Below the pieces are notes generated by a model that was given only the letters and a program-made list of their open reading frames with translations, was not told the DNA's origin and did not search any database. Positions 10,715 through 21,651 of a DNA stretch of 64,000 nucleotides are shown in pieces. Numbering within the stretch: position 1 is the stretch's first letter; the number at the start of each line of letters is the position of its first letter. A program made the translations under genes and the position numbers. Source of the stretch: Silene conica (lineage: Eukaryota > Streptophyta > Magnoliopsida > Caryophyllales > Caryophyllaceae); NCBI GenBank assembly GCA_029255685.2, contig CM055311.2, positions 21,199,703 through 21,263,702 on the forward strand. Reading direction: 5' to 3'.

Positions 10715-12346
10715 TTAAAAATTTTCAATCCCTTCTAGCAAAGCAAGGATAGGAGCTGTAGAAAGACGCTCCTTCAGATCTAAGAACGCCTTTTCACAAC
10801 TCTCATCCCAGACGAATCTATTCTCTTTCCGCATCAACGAAGTCATCGGTTTAGCTATCTTCGAAAAATCTTTCACGAACCTCCTGTAATAACCAGCCAA
10901 TCCCAAGAAACTACGAATATCGGTGACATTCCTCGGTCGCTCCCATTTCGATACGACCTCAATCTTGCTAGGGTCGACAGATACACCCTCCTTAGACACC
11001 ACATGGCCTAGAAAAGCCACTTTCTCGAGCCATAATTCACACTTACTCAACTTGGCATACAATTGATGATCCCTCAAAGTCTGTAACACCAAGCTCAAAT
11101 GTTTAGCATGCTCTTCTCTTTTCTTCGAATACACCAAGATGTCATCGATAAACACCACCACAATCTGGTCCAAATAAGGACTAAACACTCTGTTCATCAA
11201 ATCCATGAAAACAGCAGGTGCATTAGTCAAACCAAATGGCATCACTACGAATTCATAATGCCCATACCTCGATCTGAACGCAGTCTTGTGAATATCTGCA
11301 TCTTTGATTCTTAGCTGATAATACCCTGACCTCAAATCGATCTTGGAAAACACACCAGCCCCACTCAACTGGTCGAATAGGTCATCGATGCGAGGTAAAG
11401 GATATCGATTCTTGATTGTCACATTGTAAAGCTCTCTATAATCCACGCACAACCTCATGGTTCCGTCCTTCTTCTTTACAAACAATACTGGTGCTCCCGA
11501 AAGGGACACACTTGGTCTTACGTATCCCTGGCTTGCTAGCTCATCCAGCTGCTTCCTCAACTCCTCCAATTCCTTAGGTCCCATGCGATAAGGTGCTTTA
11601 GAAATTGGCTCAGCCCCAGGTTTTAGATCAATGCCAAAATCCAAGTCCCTCTTTAGCGGTAACCCAGGAATTTCTTCCGGAAACACGTCTTCAAAATCCC
11701 TTACAACATCGATCTCCCTGGCTTGGGGTTTCTCTGCAGTCAAATCTCTCACATGGCACAACAGCATCTCATCACCCCTCTTCAGACAGGTCTTCAGCGC
11801 ATTGATGGTTCTCAGCTTCAATTTAGGCTTTACAGAATATTCCTTGTAGGATACCCTCACTCCCTTGGGTCCCCTCAAAGTGATCTTCCCTTGGTAGCAA
11901 TCAATGTAGGCCTTATACTTTTTCAGCCAATCCATACCCAGTATCACCTCAAAGCCACCCAAAGGAAACTCTATCAAGTTCGACTCAAAACTTACATCTC
12001 CTACTTGGATCATTACATTGGTGTACACTCTATTACAAGCTATGGACTCCCCAGATGGTATGGTTACAGAATCAGCTATACTACTATATACACCGAGTCT
12101 TATAGCCCTAGCATGCTCCGCAGATATGAAAGAATGCGATGCACCAGAATCAAATAAAACAAAAGTAGGAAAGGATTGTACTAGAAATGTACCAGTAACA
12201 ACATGAGCATCCTCCTCTGCAGCCTCCTTGCCCATCATGAACAGAGCCCCACTTTTCTTAGCCCCACTCTGGTTCACAGATCCGGCTCCACTCTGAGTGC
12301 TAGCCTCTGCTACGGTCTTCTGGAAATTACCATTACCACTACTCTA
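10715..12346 (-). pseudogene. Element E pol, 5' part: protease and reverse transcriptase
   Basis: An in-frame TAG at 12346-12344 and a TAA at 10717-10715 bound the frame. From the first Met (12277): aspartic protease [10 protein letters not shown] at residues 41-50, then RT with [20 protein letters not shown], the D313 motif (KIDLRSGY) and FIDD at 376-379. The stop after ENF precedes VYTDAS, the start of RNase H, so RNase H is read only beyond a nonsense codon. RT itself is uninterrupted. Confidence 0.9.
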
Positions 12347-12347
12347 G

Positions 12348-13389
12348 TTTCCTTGGTAACGGTTCTGGTTATTGTAGTTGTTGAAATTCCTCTGGTAGCT
12401 GTTACCCCCGGATCTGTTGTTGTTTGAGTAGCTCGCATTTGGTGTTCTGAATCCACCACTCTGATTGCCTCTATGGTAACTGTTCCCAGCACTTTGTGTT
12501 CCCGACCAACAATTGGATTGCTTGTGCCCAATTTTCCCACACTTGAAACATGTAGGGTTGGCACCACTTGTTCCAGAAATAGAGCGATTTCCGCCTCGGT
12601 TGCCATTTCCCCCAGGTGCACTGTTAGAGAAAAAAGACCGGTACTGGTTATTTGGCTTCTTATTCCCTGAGCTTTCGGCCCCAGATTCTGCTTTCCTCTT
12701 GTCACCCTTGGCTTTCTCTTCCTCTTTAATTATGACAACATTCTTTCTGCCTGGCCAGCCCTCTCGTATACATCTTCCACAGTCGTGGGCTTAGTTGCTA
12801 GAAAACTTCTCTTGATTTCAATGGTTAGCCCTTTCTCAAACCTAGCAGCTAACATCTCCGATGTGTAGCCCAGGTCAGCTACATTCTCTGCCAGCTGCAT
12901 AAACTTACTGCGATATGCTTCCACAGTCATTTCTTCGGTCATCTTGAAAGAATCGAACTCGGCTCTCAGCTTCCCCTTCACATGCTCTGGCACAAACTTA
13001 GAGGATAAAATCCCCTTGAACCTTTCCCAGCGTACATATTCCGACCCAATCTCTTCCGCAGCAGCCTTGATTTCCTCTTTATTGTTATTCCACCATAACC
13101 TAGCCGTACCCTTCAGATAGAATACAGCTTGGTCCACTTTCATTGATTCTGGTACAGACAGCAGTTCGAAGATACTCTCGAACTCTCGGCACCACTCCGC
13201 AAGTAAACTCGGTGCTCCTTCCCCATCGTACTTGGTGGGGTTATGCCTAGAGATATTATTGCTCATTTTGATTGCATCCGATTGAGTGTTTGCCTCAATC
13301 CTAGCTAGGAGAGCAGCGTTCATAGCTAGTAGGCAATCGAATTCCTCTTGCGATACATTAGCAGTGTTGGGTTCTCTCCTGGGAGGCAT
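12348..13389 (-). pseudogene. Element E gag with one zinc knuckle (frameshifted)
   Basis: Start chosen at MPPRREPNTANVSQEEF, 11 codons inside the longer open frame, because the upstream residues look like leader. The gag core (WCREFESIFELLSV, FYLKGTARLWW, MTVEAYRSKFMQLA) runs to AERMLS and a stop near 12730. The continuation, EEEKAKGDKRKAES, an Asn/Gly/Ser-rich linker and the knuckle CFKCGKIGHKQSNC (about 12536-12577), is in another frame. One frameshift therefore separates the gag core from its nucleocapsid part. Confidence 0.85.
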
Positions 13390-13960
13390 TTTGCTACACA
13401 AGTGACAAAATTTTATGAGCATCCTAGGTCAACTCCTACTCTGACTTGGTATACCTAACCTAGCATGTAACTTCTTTCATACGGTTAAGTCCTATTAACA
13501 TCATATTAGAGGTCTACCTAAAGGCTTAGGGATCACATAACCGCATGCATATATTCATACAAATCACACTCATAGACAAAATTAAGATATAAACTCATGT
13601 TCTCAATGCTTGGAAATAACAACATATACATGTCACTCATCATGTAACATCATTTTCATGCTTCACAGTATACATATATACTCATCCATCTTTCACATCA
13701 TATCTTACCTCATTCCCTTGGCGCTGAAATGTTAGTACAACATACATATATTATATATCTGCCTTGGGTCTTTCCATACTACCCACACTCTTCAACTCTC
13801 AAGGTAACCAGGTTAGACTGAAAGGGCCAGTGGCTTGGTTTGAGGGGGCCCCTAACTCATCCCAACTCCTAGGGCTCCTAACAGTTACTAGCCTGGGTTC
13901 ATTTTGTTTAGACACTCCTATGTTCATTATTTTCATTTTAGTTTAGGCCTAAGGATCGTT
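13390..13960 (-). other. Leader of element E
   Basis: About 570 bp of non-coding leader between PBS and gag. The part next to the PBS (13760-13960), including the GGGGCCCC-containing stretch near 13846, is also present in element A at 24251-24440, which ties the two families together. Confidence 0.8.
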
Positions 13961-13973
13961 CGCTCTGATACCA
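13961..13973 (-). other. Primer binding site of element E
   Basis: Minus-strand TGGTATCAGAGCG, complementary to the 3' end of plant initiator tRNA-Met, three bases from the 5' LTR. Confidence 0.92.
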
Positions 13974-13976
13974 CTT

Positions 13977-16427
13977 TGTAACACCCCCATTTACCTAGGA
14001 GCCTGAACTAGGACTTCCAGGGTAAATAAGACCGTTACCATCCTGGTAAACCCAGGGTAGTAGATAATCATAGTGAAAGATAAACAGTACTTTATAAGTA
14101 AATTGTTAACTGAAAGCCGGTACAAGACAAGTTTATGAAAAAGGTCCAAAAACAATACAACTGATAACAACATTGACTAAAACATGTGAAAACTAAGTGA
14201 TCTAGAACTAGGTCGGTCCATGCCATGTCTCTCGTTCCATGCCCAACTCCTAATCCTGTTGTCTCTGACCTGAAAGATCTACTCCCCATTCCGGATCATT
14301 GTAGGTGAATACGAATACACTGTCAACCTCGCGGTTGAGTAGGAATACACAATAATAAACAATGCAGACAAAGGTGATATGCAAATGTCATGAAATGCTC
14401 GAGCTCAATCAAATCTCATTCTCATACCCTTGCACCAAGCCATACCGAACCTCCCGACAGACTATACTCGGTCGTCACCGAACACCAGCTCAGCAGCTGA
14501 TAAGACACCAGGCCTGGTCTGCAGAACCACCCTGGGCTTTACATCAGAACAATATCTGATCCATAACTTCCTCAATATTTAATGCATATGCCATGATTAT
14601 GAATGCAACACCAAATAATTAATTATAAACTATCATGCTCAGAATTCATACTTGCATTCAACAAGCAATGCACATCCACACATAACTTAATACAGAGTAA
14701 AGCACCAGTGTAACCTACCTGGAATAGCACTATGTAATTAAGAAGTCACCGTCTAGTAGTATTCCACCTCGAATTCCGTCTCTATGGTCATTACTTAATA
14801 TTAAATTCTACTCGTGAAATCACATGGTATTAACTAATTATAACTTACTAAATACGGACTTACCAAAAATAGCACTTACCAAAAATAGCATATGATTTCC
14901 TTACTCGATTATTACCAAATTAATATTACCTCACTAAAAATATCTAATAAGCCAATTAAATAATAGTAGTAACACCAAACATATTATCACCACACTTTAC
15001 TAAATAACAAGTATGTATTGATAATACTAATAATAAGGATATTAAGAGTAGTAATAAAAATAATAATGAACAATAGTAGAATAATAACCAATAGAAACAA
15101 GATTAGTGTAACCCAACATGATTAATTAACCAATACTAGAAGAGGTGATAGTAGGTCGACAACGTAAACACAACCCAACAAACACACGACATACGCTGTA
15201 ACAGTCCTTCAAAAACTCAGCCGTGACCCTCGACAACCACCGCTCCCAACACCATCGGCAGCCTCTGGCCTCCCCACTGGCACCACCGGGCTCGCCCCTG
15301 AGTCGTGGTGGTTCCAGGGAGAAGGTCAGTGGCCGTTGACCACTGCCCACGGCACCAAACCTCGGTAACAAACACGACAGCACCACCCTGTACCCCTCTG
15401 TTCACGGTTCTGCAACTACTTTTAAACTCAACACAATTTTTCCCACAACCACCACGAACCACCGCGAGATCAACCTTTAAAACCCTCATACTACCCACTA
15501 ACATACTACCCCGACACCCGTGGTGATTGTGAACAGGAAACGAGTATATATATATAGTATAGAGATTCATGTCTAAAACACTGTTCTGACACGACACAGA
15601 ACCAACTCATACCCCCACAACGAAACCCGCTACTACACTAACACCACACACCGACGACCGCCATGACAACAGCCACGTGAACCCCCTGACTACCCCCTTC
15701 CAGACACTTGAATAAAAACATACAAAACTATACAGATTATCAAACGATTCATTGTATAAATTCCCTTGTTCATCACGATATTACTGAAACAACGAAAGAA
15801 ACGACTCTGACAGCCACCTTAAACCACCATATACAACGGTCAACGAAGGCTAACGGTGAATCTACCCTGACCCAAACATAACTATTAACATCATAGTTCA
15901 ACCCCACATGATTAACAGAACCAAAACGTTGCTTATAATATATGTGAAACGCATCATAAAAGAGGACAGAACAGCGAAAACAGAACGAAAACAAGGTGAG
16001 TGTACCGTATCTTAGCAGCAAACGACCACTGTTGACCACCCTTAAACCACCGTGGACCCCTTCTCCCTAAACCTTGATGTGGCGGCAGCAGATGTATGTG
16101 AGGGTTGAGATGTGTTGATGCTAGGGTTAGGTTTTCTAGGTAGGTCTATATAAGGCGGCAGTAAGTTGTGTGTTGAGGTGTTTTACGTTGTTAAGGTGTT
16201 ATGTCTAGTGGGCCGAAGTTTTATGGCACGCAAAACGAGGCCCAAAGTTATATCTTACACGGTTTACTACTAATGATAAGTCCGACCCCTTAACAACACA
16301 TGTGAAAATAAAATAAAACTTGTTCGATTAACCAATTATTTGAATACGAATATCCAAATTACTATAACACATCAAATTATTAATTATTAAATATAAAATA
16401 AACTAAAAGAAAATACGGACTATTACA
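13977..16427 (-). repeat. 5' LTR of element E
   Basis: 2451 bp, TGTAACACC...CTATTACA on the plus strand. This complete LTR shows what the 3' LTR has lost. Its right-hand 1.1 kb is nearly identical to 7455-8619. Confidence 0.93.
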
Positions 16428-16879
16428 TACCTACATCCATATAAACATGTACGCCACAATCAGTGGGGAGTGACTAGAGTTCTCCTAGCCACCTCTTGTA
16501 ACGACACGTAACACAGAAATACAAACAGAATACTCCAGCATATATAAACATGTGAAGCATACAACCTCGATAACTGAGTCTCATATCATCATGCAATTAC
16601 TAATGCAAGGCTCTCAACCAACTTCGGAAACCATTTGGAAGGAGAGCCGATTTCCCTGCCGGTTGCCCGGCTGGGGTGTCTTTCCGTCCAAACCATTTAC
16701 GAAACTGACTAAAGAGTCATCCAATGCCTTGGATGAACAATTCCATAATCAAATTACTATACTCATCAATATCAACAACTACATCTGACACAGTACCAAC
16801 TCTAGGCAAGCAGATGCAAAACAGCAAGTATAAAGGTTCAGCGGGCAACCTAAGACATAACCTAGATACTTAATCACTT

Positions 16880-17440
16880 TCAAAAACAAGGACTCAGAGG
16901 CCAACTTAAGGCATAGACCTTGATCAAATAAATATATGCAATGGGTCCAGAGGTGAACTTAACACATATCCCACTACAATACAAGTAAAAGGGTCCAGAG
17001 GTGAACTTAACACATATCCCAATACACAATTCGGTAATGGGTCCAGAGGTGAACTTAACACATATCCCACTACAAACAAACGTCGGGTCTAGAGGTAAGC
17101 TTAACACATATCCCAACACACATACACAAGCAATGAGTCTAGAGGTGAGCTTAACACATATCCCACTACCACACACAAGTATTGGGTCTAGAGGTGAGCT
17201 TAACACATATCCCAATACACAGCTATCGCACATTTGGTCCAGAGGTGAGCTTAACACATATCCCAATATACAATAATCGATCACGTGCCAGGTCCAGAGG
17301 TGAGCTTAACACATATCCTGACACGCCACAAGCAAAACGCGTAATGGGTCCAGAGGTGAGCTTAACACATATCCCATCACGCGACAAACAACTCACGTAT
17401 TAAGCTCAGAGGCCAGCTTAAGGCATACCTTAATACGCAT
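16880..17440 (-). repeat. Variable-stem, constant-loop hairpin array in LTR F
   Basis: About ten units sharing GGTCCAGAGGTGAGCTTAAC and ACACATATCC. The flanking arms differ but pair within most units. Examples: GTATTGGG 17179-17186 with CCCAATAC 17211-17218; CGCGTAATGGG 17338-17348 with CCCATCACGCG 17373-17383; CGTATTAAG 17396-17404 with CTTAATACG 17429-17437; CAAGG 16887-16891 with CCTTG 16918-16922. Some units (such as those near 16940 and 17240) pair poorly. Confidence 0.85.
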
Positions 17441-17710
17441 CAATACAATAACATCCAAAGATAGCAACTAACCAATAGTTCTAATCTCTTATACCACTAA
17501 ACAACACTTAATTGACCCAGGAACTAAGTTGAGGGAAGCCGGTTTCCCTTTCGGTTACCCGGCCGGGGGGTCTCTATCCTCTCTCCATTCCTGAACCCAA
17601 TATAGCGTCGCCCATCCTCCAGGGACCTCAAATACACAAATAAGGTACACGGAACGAATCTCAAACAAAACCGAACAACCGATCAAAAGATAAACCAATT
17701 TAAGAGCACA

Positions 17711-18012
17711 GGGGCTCCCAGCCGGTCAGGGGCAGGCGGCCGGCTGACCGTCTGGCAACCCATCTCCTTACAATTTTTTAAAATCAAAACAGCCTATAAG
17801 GGCCCTCAGCCGGTCGGCAGGCAGCCGGCCTACCGGCTGGGGAACCCATTCCCTCATACTCGTCCTTACGCAAAACAACGAAGAAAGGCTCCCAGCCGGT
17901 CAGCAGGCAGCCGGCCTACCGGCTGGGCACCCCAATTGCCTCTTTTCCATAATACGCAAGAGATAAAAACACGCACTCCCAGCCGGTCGACCGGCGGCCG
18001 GACTCCTGAGCG
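17711..18012 (-). repeat. GC-rich palindrome array in LTR F
   Basis: Four units about 87 bp apart, each an imperfect 40-48 bp palindrome with CAGCCGG on the left and CCGGCTGG or a degraded form on the right. The AT-rich DNA between units is not conserved. Confidence 0.85.
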
Positions 18013-18762
18013 CAAAATTGCAGATTACAGTGATTTACAAAATCGACCAAATCGTTACCAATTCTCCAAATTCGCAACATCAATATACTACCCAGCATAT
18101 AAACCACATATAGGATGTACAAGCAAGCAACCAACTCAACAATAAGGTCATATTATAAGCATCTGAATCACAGCCTAAGCACATAACCATCATACATGAA
18201 CAATCCTAACATGTTTCTAAGTCCCAACAACAACAACAATATGCAAAATCAGAAACTTTCCACATCAAAATCATGAAACATGCTATTATAACAAATAAAG
18301 GCCGAGTTTCTCATTATTGTCACCTCTAAAGCGGTTATGCTCCTGGCTCCTCTTCAATCACGTAACTATCCACCTCGGGATCCTCTAAACCCTCTCCTTG
18401 GTTTGGAAATCGGATGATCTATGAAAATTGATTTAAAGATGGAAAAGTTGAAGGGAAAATGAGAAATGATAAAACAGTGTTCTTATTTGGGAGATATGAA
18501 ATGTGTCGACATATTGGAAGGGGTTTAGGGTTTAAGTTGTCCTTTCCGTTTAATGAAACGGGCTTTTGATGTGAACGGGTTTTATGAATCAGATTTAACT
18601 TGCCAAGTTATTACGTCTTAAGGACTTAAGGTTCTTAAGACGGATCTTAACGGAATATTTTAAAATAACTTAACAATGAATATTAAAATATTATTTTATT
18701 CCGTAAAAATAATTTAAAACTTTTAAAATATAATTTACGAAAATACGGGATGTTACAAAATC

Positions 18763-19326
18763 GGAACAATTCTTTGTAAGTTACCACAAATTTTTCTTTC
18801 TTTTTTAGTAAATTGATTTAGTAATTAATTAACGTAATTGACACTAATCAAACTCTGTTTTTGTTTTGTAGGGCAAGGTTTTTTCAAGGAAAAGTTGTAT
18901 GACAAGTTAAGGGTTACCGGCGGAGCAGATCGACGATAATAAGATCTACTTTGAAGAACATGGAGGCTACAACAAGAAAGGGTTGGTATTTGGTGCGGGA
19001 AATGCAGCACCAGTTCTTTGGGAACGTCGCCGTCATTCAAGTGCTGGGAACACTTCATACACTCCAGGTATCGTCGGTAGAGTCCTTGAAGACAATGCTC
19101 GGCCAAAGTAACAAGAAGTCGAGCAATCTCAAAGATTTAAGGCTATTGAAGAGTTCTTCAGTCAATAGGCCTTCTCTACTCAAAACTGTAACCCGAGAGG
19201 TCCTTCTCAGCCACGACATGACTTTGATGATGACGGTGGCGACAATGCTAGGTCGGCCACCCATTTCATCACCCCTCAGACCACTCACACCACCGTTAGA
19301 TAGGCCGTTAGATAGGGTATCTTAGT
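18763..19326 (+). pseudogene. Probable CACTA-type transposase 3' exons, broken
   Basis: Continues the frame from 6785-6876: SEQFF, a donor GTAAGT at 18776, a 96-bp intron ending TTTTGTAG at 18871, then a last exon. Two frames are needed (LYDKLRVTGGA, then EQIDDNKIYFEEHGGYNKKG and LVFGAGNAAPVLWERRR), so there is a frameshift near 18925. Later in the second frame, TAA follows NARPK and TAG follows EEFFSQ, but sensible sequence continues (DFDDDGGDNARS). The CACTA-like inverted repeat 300 bp downstream supports a transposase origin. I could not confirm the family. Confidence 0.5.
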
Positions 19327-19700
19327 TTAATAGGTCGGTTAGTTTGTTTGTATCCATTCTGTTTAGTTTTTTTAAGTTGAATGTATTCAGACATATAACT
19401 ATGTAAAACCTTATTTTTAGCTATGAAAGACCTTTTGAAAATCTTGTCTCGGACAAGTTTTTATGTGCTGGGTTGTTTTTGGTTGAAATCAGTCACTTTT
19501 ATGCAGGTTTGGAGAGCTTAGAAATGGCTAAAATCAGCCATTTAGCTGAAATGAGGAGCAGAAAAAATAGCTAAAATGGAGAGCAGAAAAAATAGCTGAA
19601 ACCGGGCAAAACCTACAAGAATTTGCGACGGAAAATTCCTCTTTTGCAACGAATTTTCCGTCGCAAAACTTGACTCACTCTGACCAAAATGTCAAAGTCA
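19327..19700 (+). other. 3' flank of transposase-like pseudogene
   Basis: T-rich non-coding DNA. Contains short repeats of GAGCAGAAAAAATAGCT (19555-19600) and the inverted repeat listed separately. It ends at the junction with Ty3 sequence near 19695-19701. Confidence 0.5.
19622..19667. repeat. 17-bp perfect inverted repeat, CACTA subterminal type
   Basis: TTTGCGACGGAAAATTC (19622-19638) and its exact reverse complement (19651-19667) are separated by 12 bp. The TTTGCGACGG...CCGTCGCAAA pattern is typical of subterminal repeats of plant CACTA transposons. No CACTA terminal repeat survives, because Ty3 sequence begins about 30 bp further on. Confidence 0.65.
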
Positions 19701-19774
19701 TTTTGATTGAGGTATTTTCTTAGACTTTTCTTCGTTCAAGTTTCGAGGACGAAACTTTTTGAAAGTTGGGTGAT
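19701..19774 (+). other. Pol end and PPT upstream of element C LTR
   Basis: GATTGAGGTAT...CTTCGTTCAAG...GACGAAACTTTTTGAAAG then GTGAT abuts the LTR start TGTAACATCC. The same arrangement follows the pol stop of element G (54215-54290, reversed) and the internal region of H (57436-57480, reversed). Confidence 0.75.
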
Positions 19775-20654
19775 TGTAACATCCCGTATTTTCGTAAAAG
19801 AATATTTTATTATATTTCGTAATAAGGTTTCCGTTAAGTTCCGTCTTAAGATTTATTTCATCTTAAGATATCGTATTTCACTTGGCATTTCCGTTTTAAG
19901 GTTTCCGTTTCATTTAATTAGGAAACCCGACTCAAGTAAATGTAAAGGACAACTTTCCTTCTCCTTTCAAAGTTGTTTCATTTCTCACAAAACAAAGTCA
20001 CTGTAAACTTTACTTCACCATTTTTCTCTCATTTCAAGATTCTTAAAAGATCATCTAAGAACTCGTCTCATCTCGAATCAAGGTAACGTTTTCACTTTTG
20101 AATTCCTCTCGCAATTCTCGTTTTTTCTATCACTTTCGTTTCTCAATTCTCTACTTCTCATTTCCGGGCTGTTTTGCCGTAGAATCGTTTTTAGGCTCTA
20201 ATATGCATTTTTTTAGGAGTCGACTTGGACAACCCGGAGGTGGATTCATACGTCATAGAGGACGAAACCGGAGCTTAAAACGCTTGAGGTGACGATAATG
20301 AGATACTCGGCCTATTTTTGTTATATTAGCATACTTTGTGTTCTTGTTGTGTTTGTATGAAAGTAAGCATGATATAGGTTGTTAAACATCTTTAGTATGA
20401 TATATAATCAGATTCTTATGAAGAATTTGTGGTGAAATCAATATGAGGGTTGAATATGGAGTATACATGAAAGATGGGTTTAATTTGGGGATTTGTTGTG
20501 AATTCATGAATTTGATGTTGTTCATATGTTTCTTATAGATGTTTGATGCTATAAATATGATGGGACTGTTGATATGTTGTTTAGAAACATGTTTAGGATG
20601 ATTTGTTGAAGTAATGGATTAAATTGGAAGTGTCGAAAATAACGAATTTCACGA

Positions 20655-20975
20655 ACAGGGCCTCTCAGCCGGTAGGCCGACCGGCAGCCGGTCGACCGCC
20701 TGAGAGCCCTCTTAGGGTGTTTTTGCGTGTTGAGAAAATATGGGTGAGTGGAGTGCTCAGCCGGGTGGCCGACCGCCGGTCCACTGGCTGAGGCTCCCTT
20801 GTGTTGTTTCGTAGAAAGAAGAAGTGGATAGGGAGATGGGTCTCCCATCCGGGTGGCCGGTCGGCCGGTCGGCCGACTGGGAACCCTTTCCTCATTAAAA
20901 TGTGTTTTCAAAGGCTGTAATGGTGGGGTTGTCATACGGCTGACCGACAGCCGGTATGTGGCCGGTTGGGAGCCC
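20655..20975 (+). repeat. GC-rich palindrome array in LTR C
   Basis: Four imperfect palindromes at about 20660-20712, 20755-20803, 20843-20890 and 20935-20977, spaced about 90 bp. The first pairs CTCTCAGCCGG with a near-complement ending GCCTGAGAG. The cores are CCGACCGG, GTCGACCG and CGGCCGGTCGGCCG. Confidence 0.8.
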
Positions 20976-21119
20976 CATTTCATACTAAAATTGGTTTAAC
21001 TTGTGATCGGTTCATCCGATTTGATCAATACTTCTTCTGTGTGACTTGTGTGCTTGTGGGCTTTCACATGTTAGTCGATAATCTAGTAAGTAAGACTAGG
21101 ACATAGTATATGGTTGTAC

Positions 21120-21620
21120 TGCAGATCGGAATATGTCTGAGTCGGGACCGCTAGAGTACGATATGTACAGTTGTATGTTGCGTATCGAGCTATGCCTGAG
21201 TCGGGACCTCTAGTTTGATACGTGCGTGTATGTCGCGTGACGGACATGTCTGGGTCGGGACCTCTGGATCGTCACGTGTATGGATGATGCAGTGGGAGAT
21301 GTCTGAGTCGGGACATCTTTCCCTTTGTGAGTTTGTTTGACCGTGGAGAGTCAGGTCTGAGTCGGGATCCTGATTCACTACGAAGAGTAATGGTTAAGTT
21401 TGAGTCGGGACCTCTGGACCATGACTAGCTGACCGGTATCCATTCGTGCATGAGTCGGGGTTCACGGATGAATGCTAGCTGACCTTGTGTACCAAGTCTA
21501 CCTGAGTCGTGGTGTGGCTTGGGCACTGCTGATTGTGTTTAGTTCTTCCTGAATCGGGGTTAGTTCTAGATACTGTTGTTTGCATCTGCTTGCCTGAGTT
21601 GGGGTAGAGTGTCACATGTT
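21120..21620 (+). repeat. Variable-stem, constant-loop hairpin array in LTR C
   Basis: About ten units with loop consensus TCTGAGTCGGGACCTCT, the complement of the loop in element B. Paired arms include CGTATC 21181-21186 with GATACG 21217-21222; CGTGACG 21236-21242 with CGTCACG 21270-21276; AGATGTC 21297-21303 with GACATCT 21312-21318; GAGTCAGG 21348-21355 with CCTGATTC 21369-21376; CATTCGTG 21441-21448 with CACGGATG 21463-21470. Confidence 0.85.
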
Positions 21621-21651
21621 GTTGAATGGATATTTATCTAAAGTGTAAAAC

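Larger units (their letters stand above)
7202..16427 (-). mobile_element. Element E: full-length Ty3 chromovirus (Tekay/Del-like)
   Basis: 9226 bp, minus strand, flanked by TACCT. Order on the minus strand: 5' LTR (13977-16427), PBS, leader, gag, protease, RT, RNase H, integrase with chromodomain, PPT, 3' LTR (7202-8619). The reading frame has stops, shifts and a catalytic substitution, so the copy is inactive. The pol order PR-RT-RH-INT, the C-terminal chromodomain and the 2.4-kb LTR fit the Tekay/Del clade of chromoviruses; clade assignment is inference. It inserted inside solo LTR F. Confidence 0.95.
16433..18757 (-). repeat. Solo LTR F, right piece
   Basis: Continues the LTR begun at 6877. 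Order: CAGTGGGGAGTGACTAGAG block, bracket motif (about 16640-16690), stem-loop array (16880-17440), second bracket motif (17533-17580), GC palindrome array (17711-18012), then an AT-rich end closing CGGGATGTTACA at 18757. Flanking AAATC at 18758-18762 completes the target duplication. Confidence 0.9.
19775..21643 (+). repeat. LTR of element C, left piece
   Basis: Begins TGTAACATCCCG. Contains the GC palindrome array (20655-20975), then a stem-loop array (21120-21620). Interrupted by B after the target site TAAAG (21639-21643). About 2.5 kb when joined to 39973-40616. Confidence 0.9.

Noticed and set aside
14229..15262. 1-kb insertion in the 5' LTR of E
   Set aside because: The segment is homologous to the LTR of element A, so it is ancestral and the short 3' LTR carries a deletion.
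17001..17403. Protein-like tandem repeats (VNLTHIP-type) on both strands
   Set aside because: The DNA repeat is the hairpin array of LTR F, open in several frames by chance; no start context or homologue recognised.
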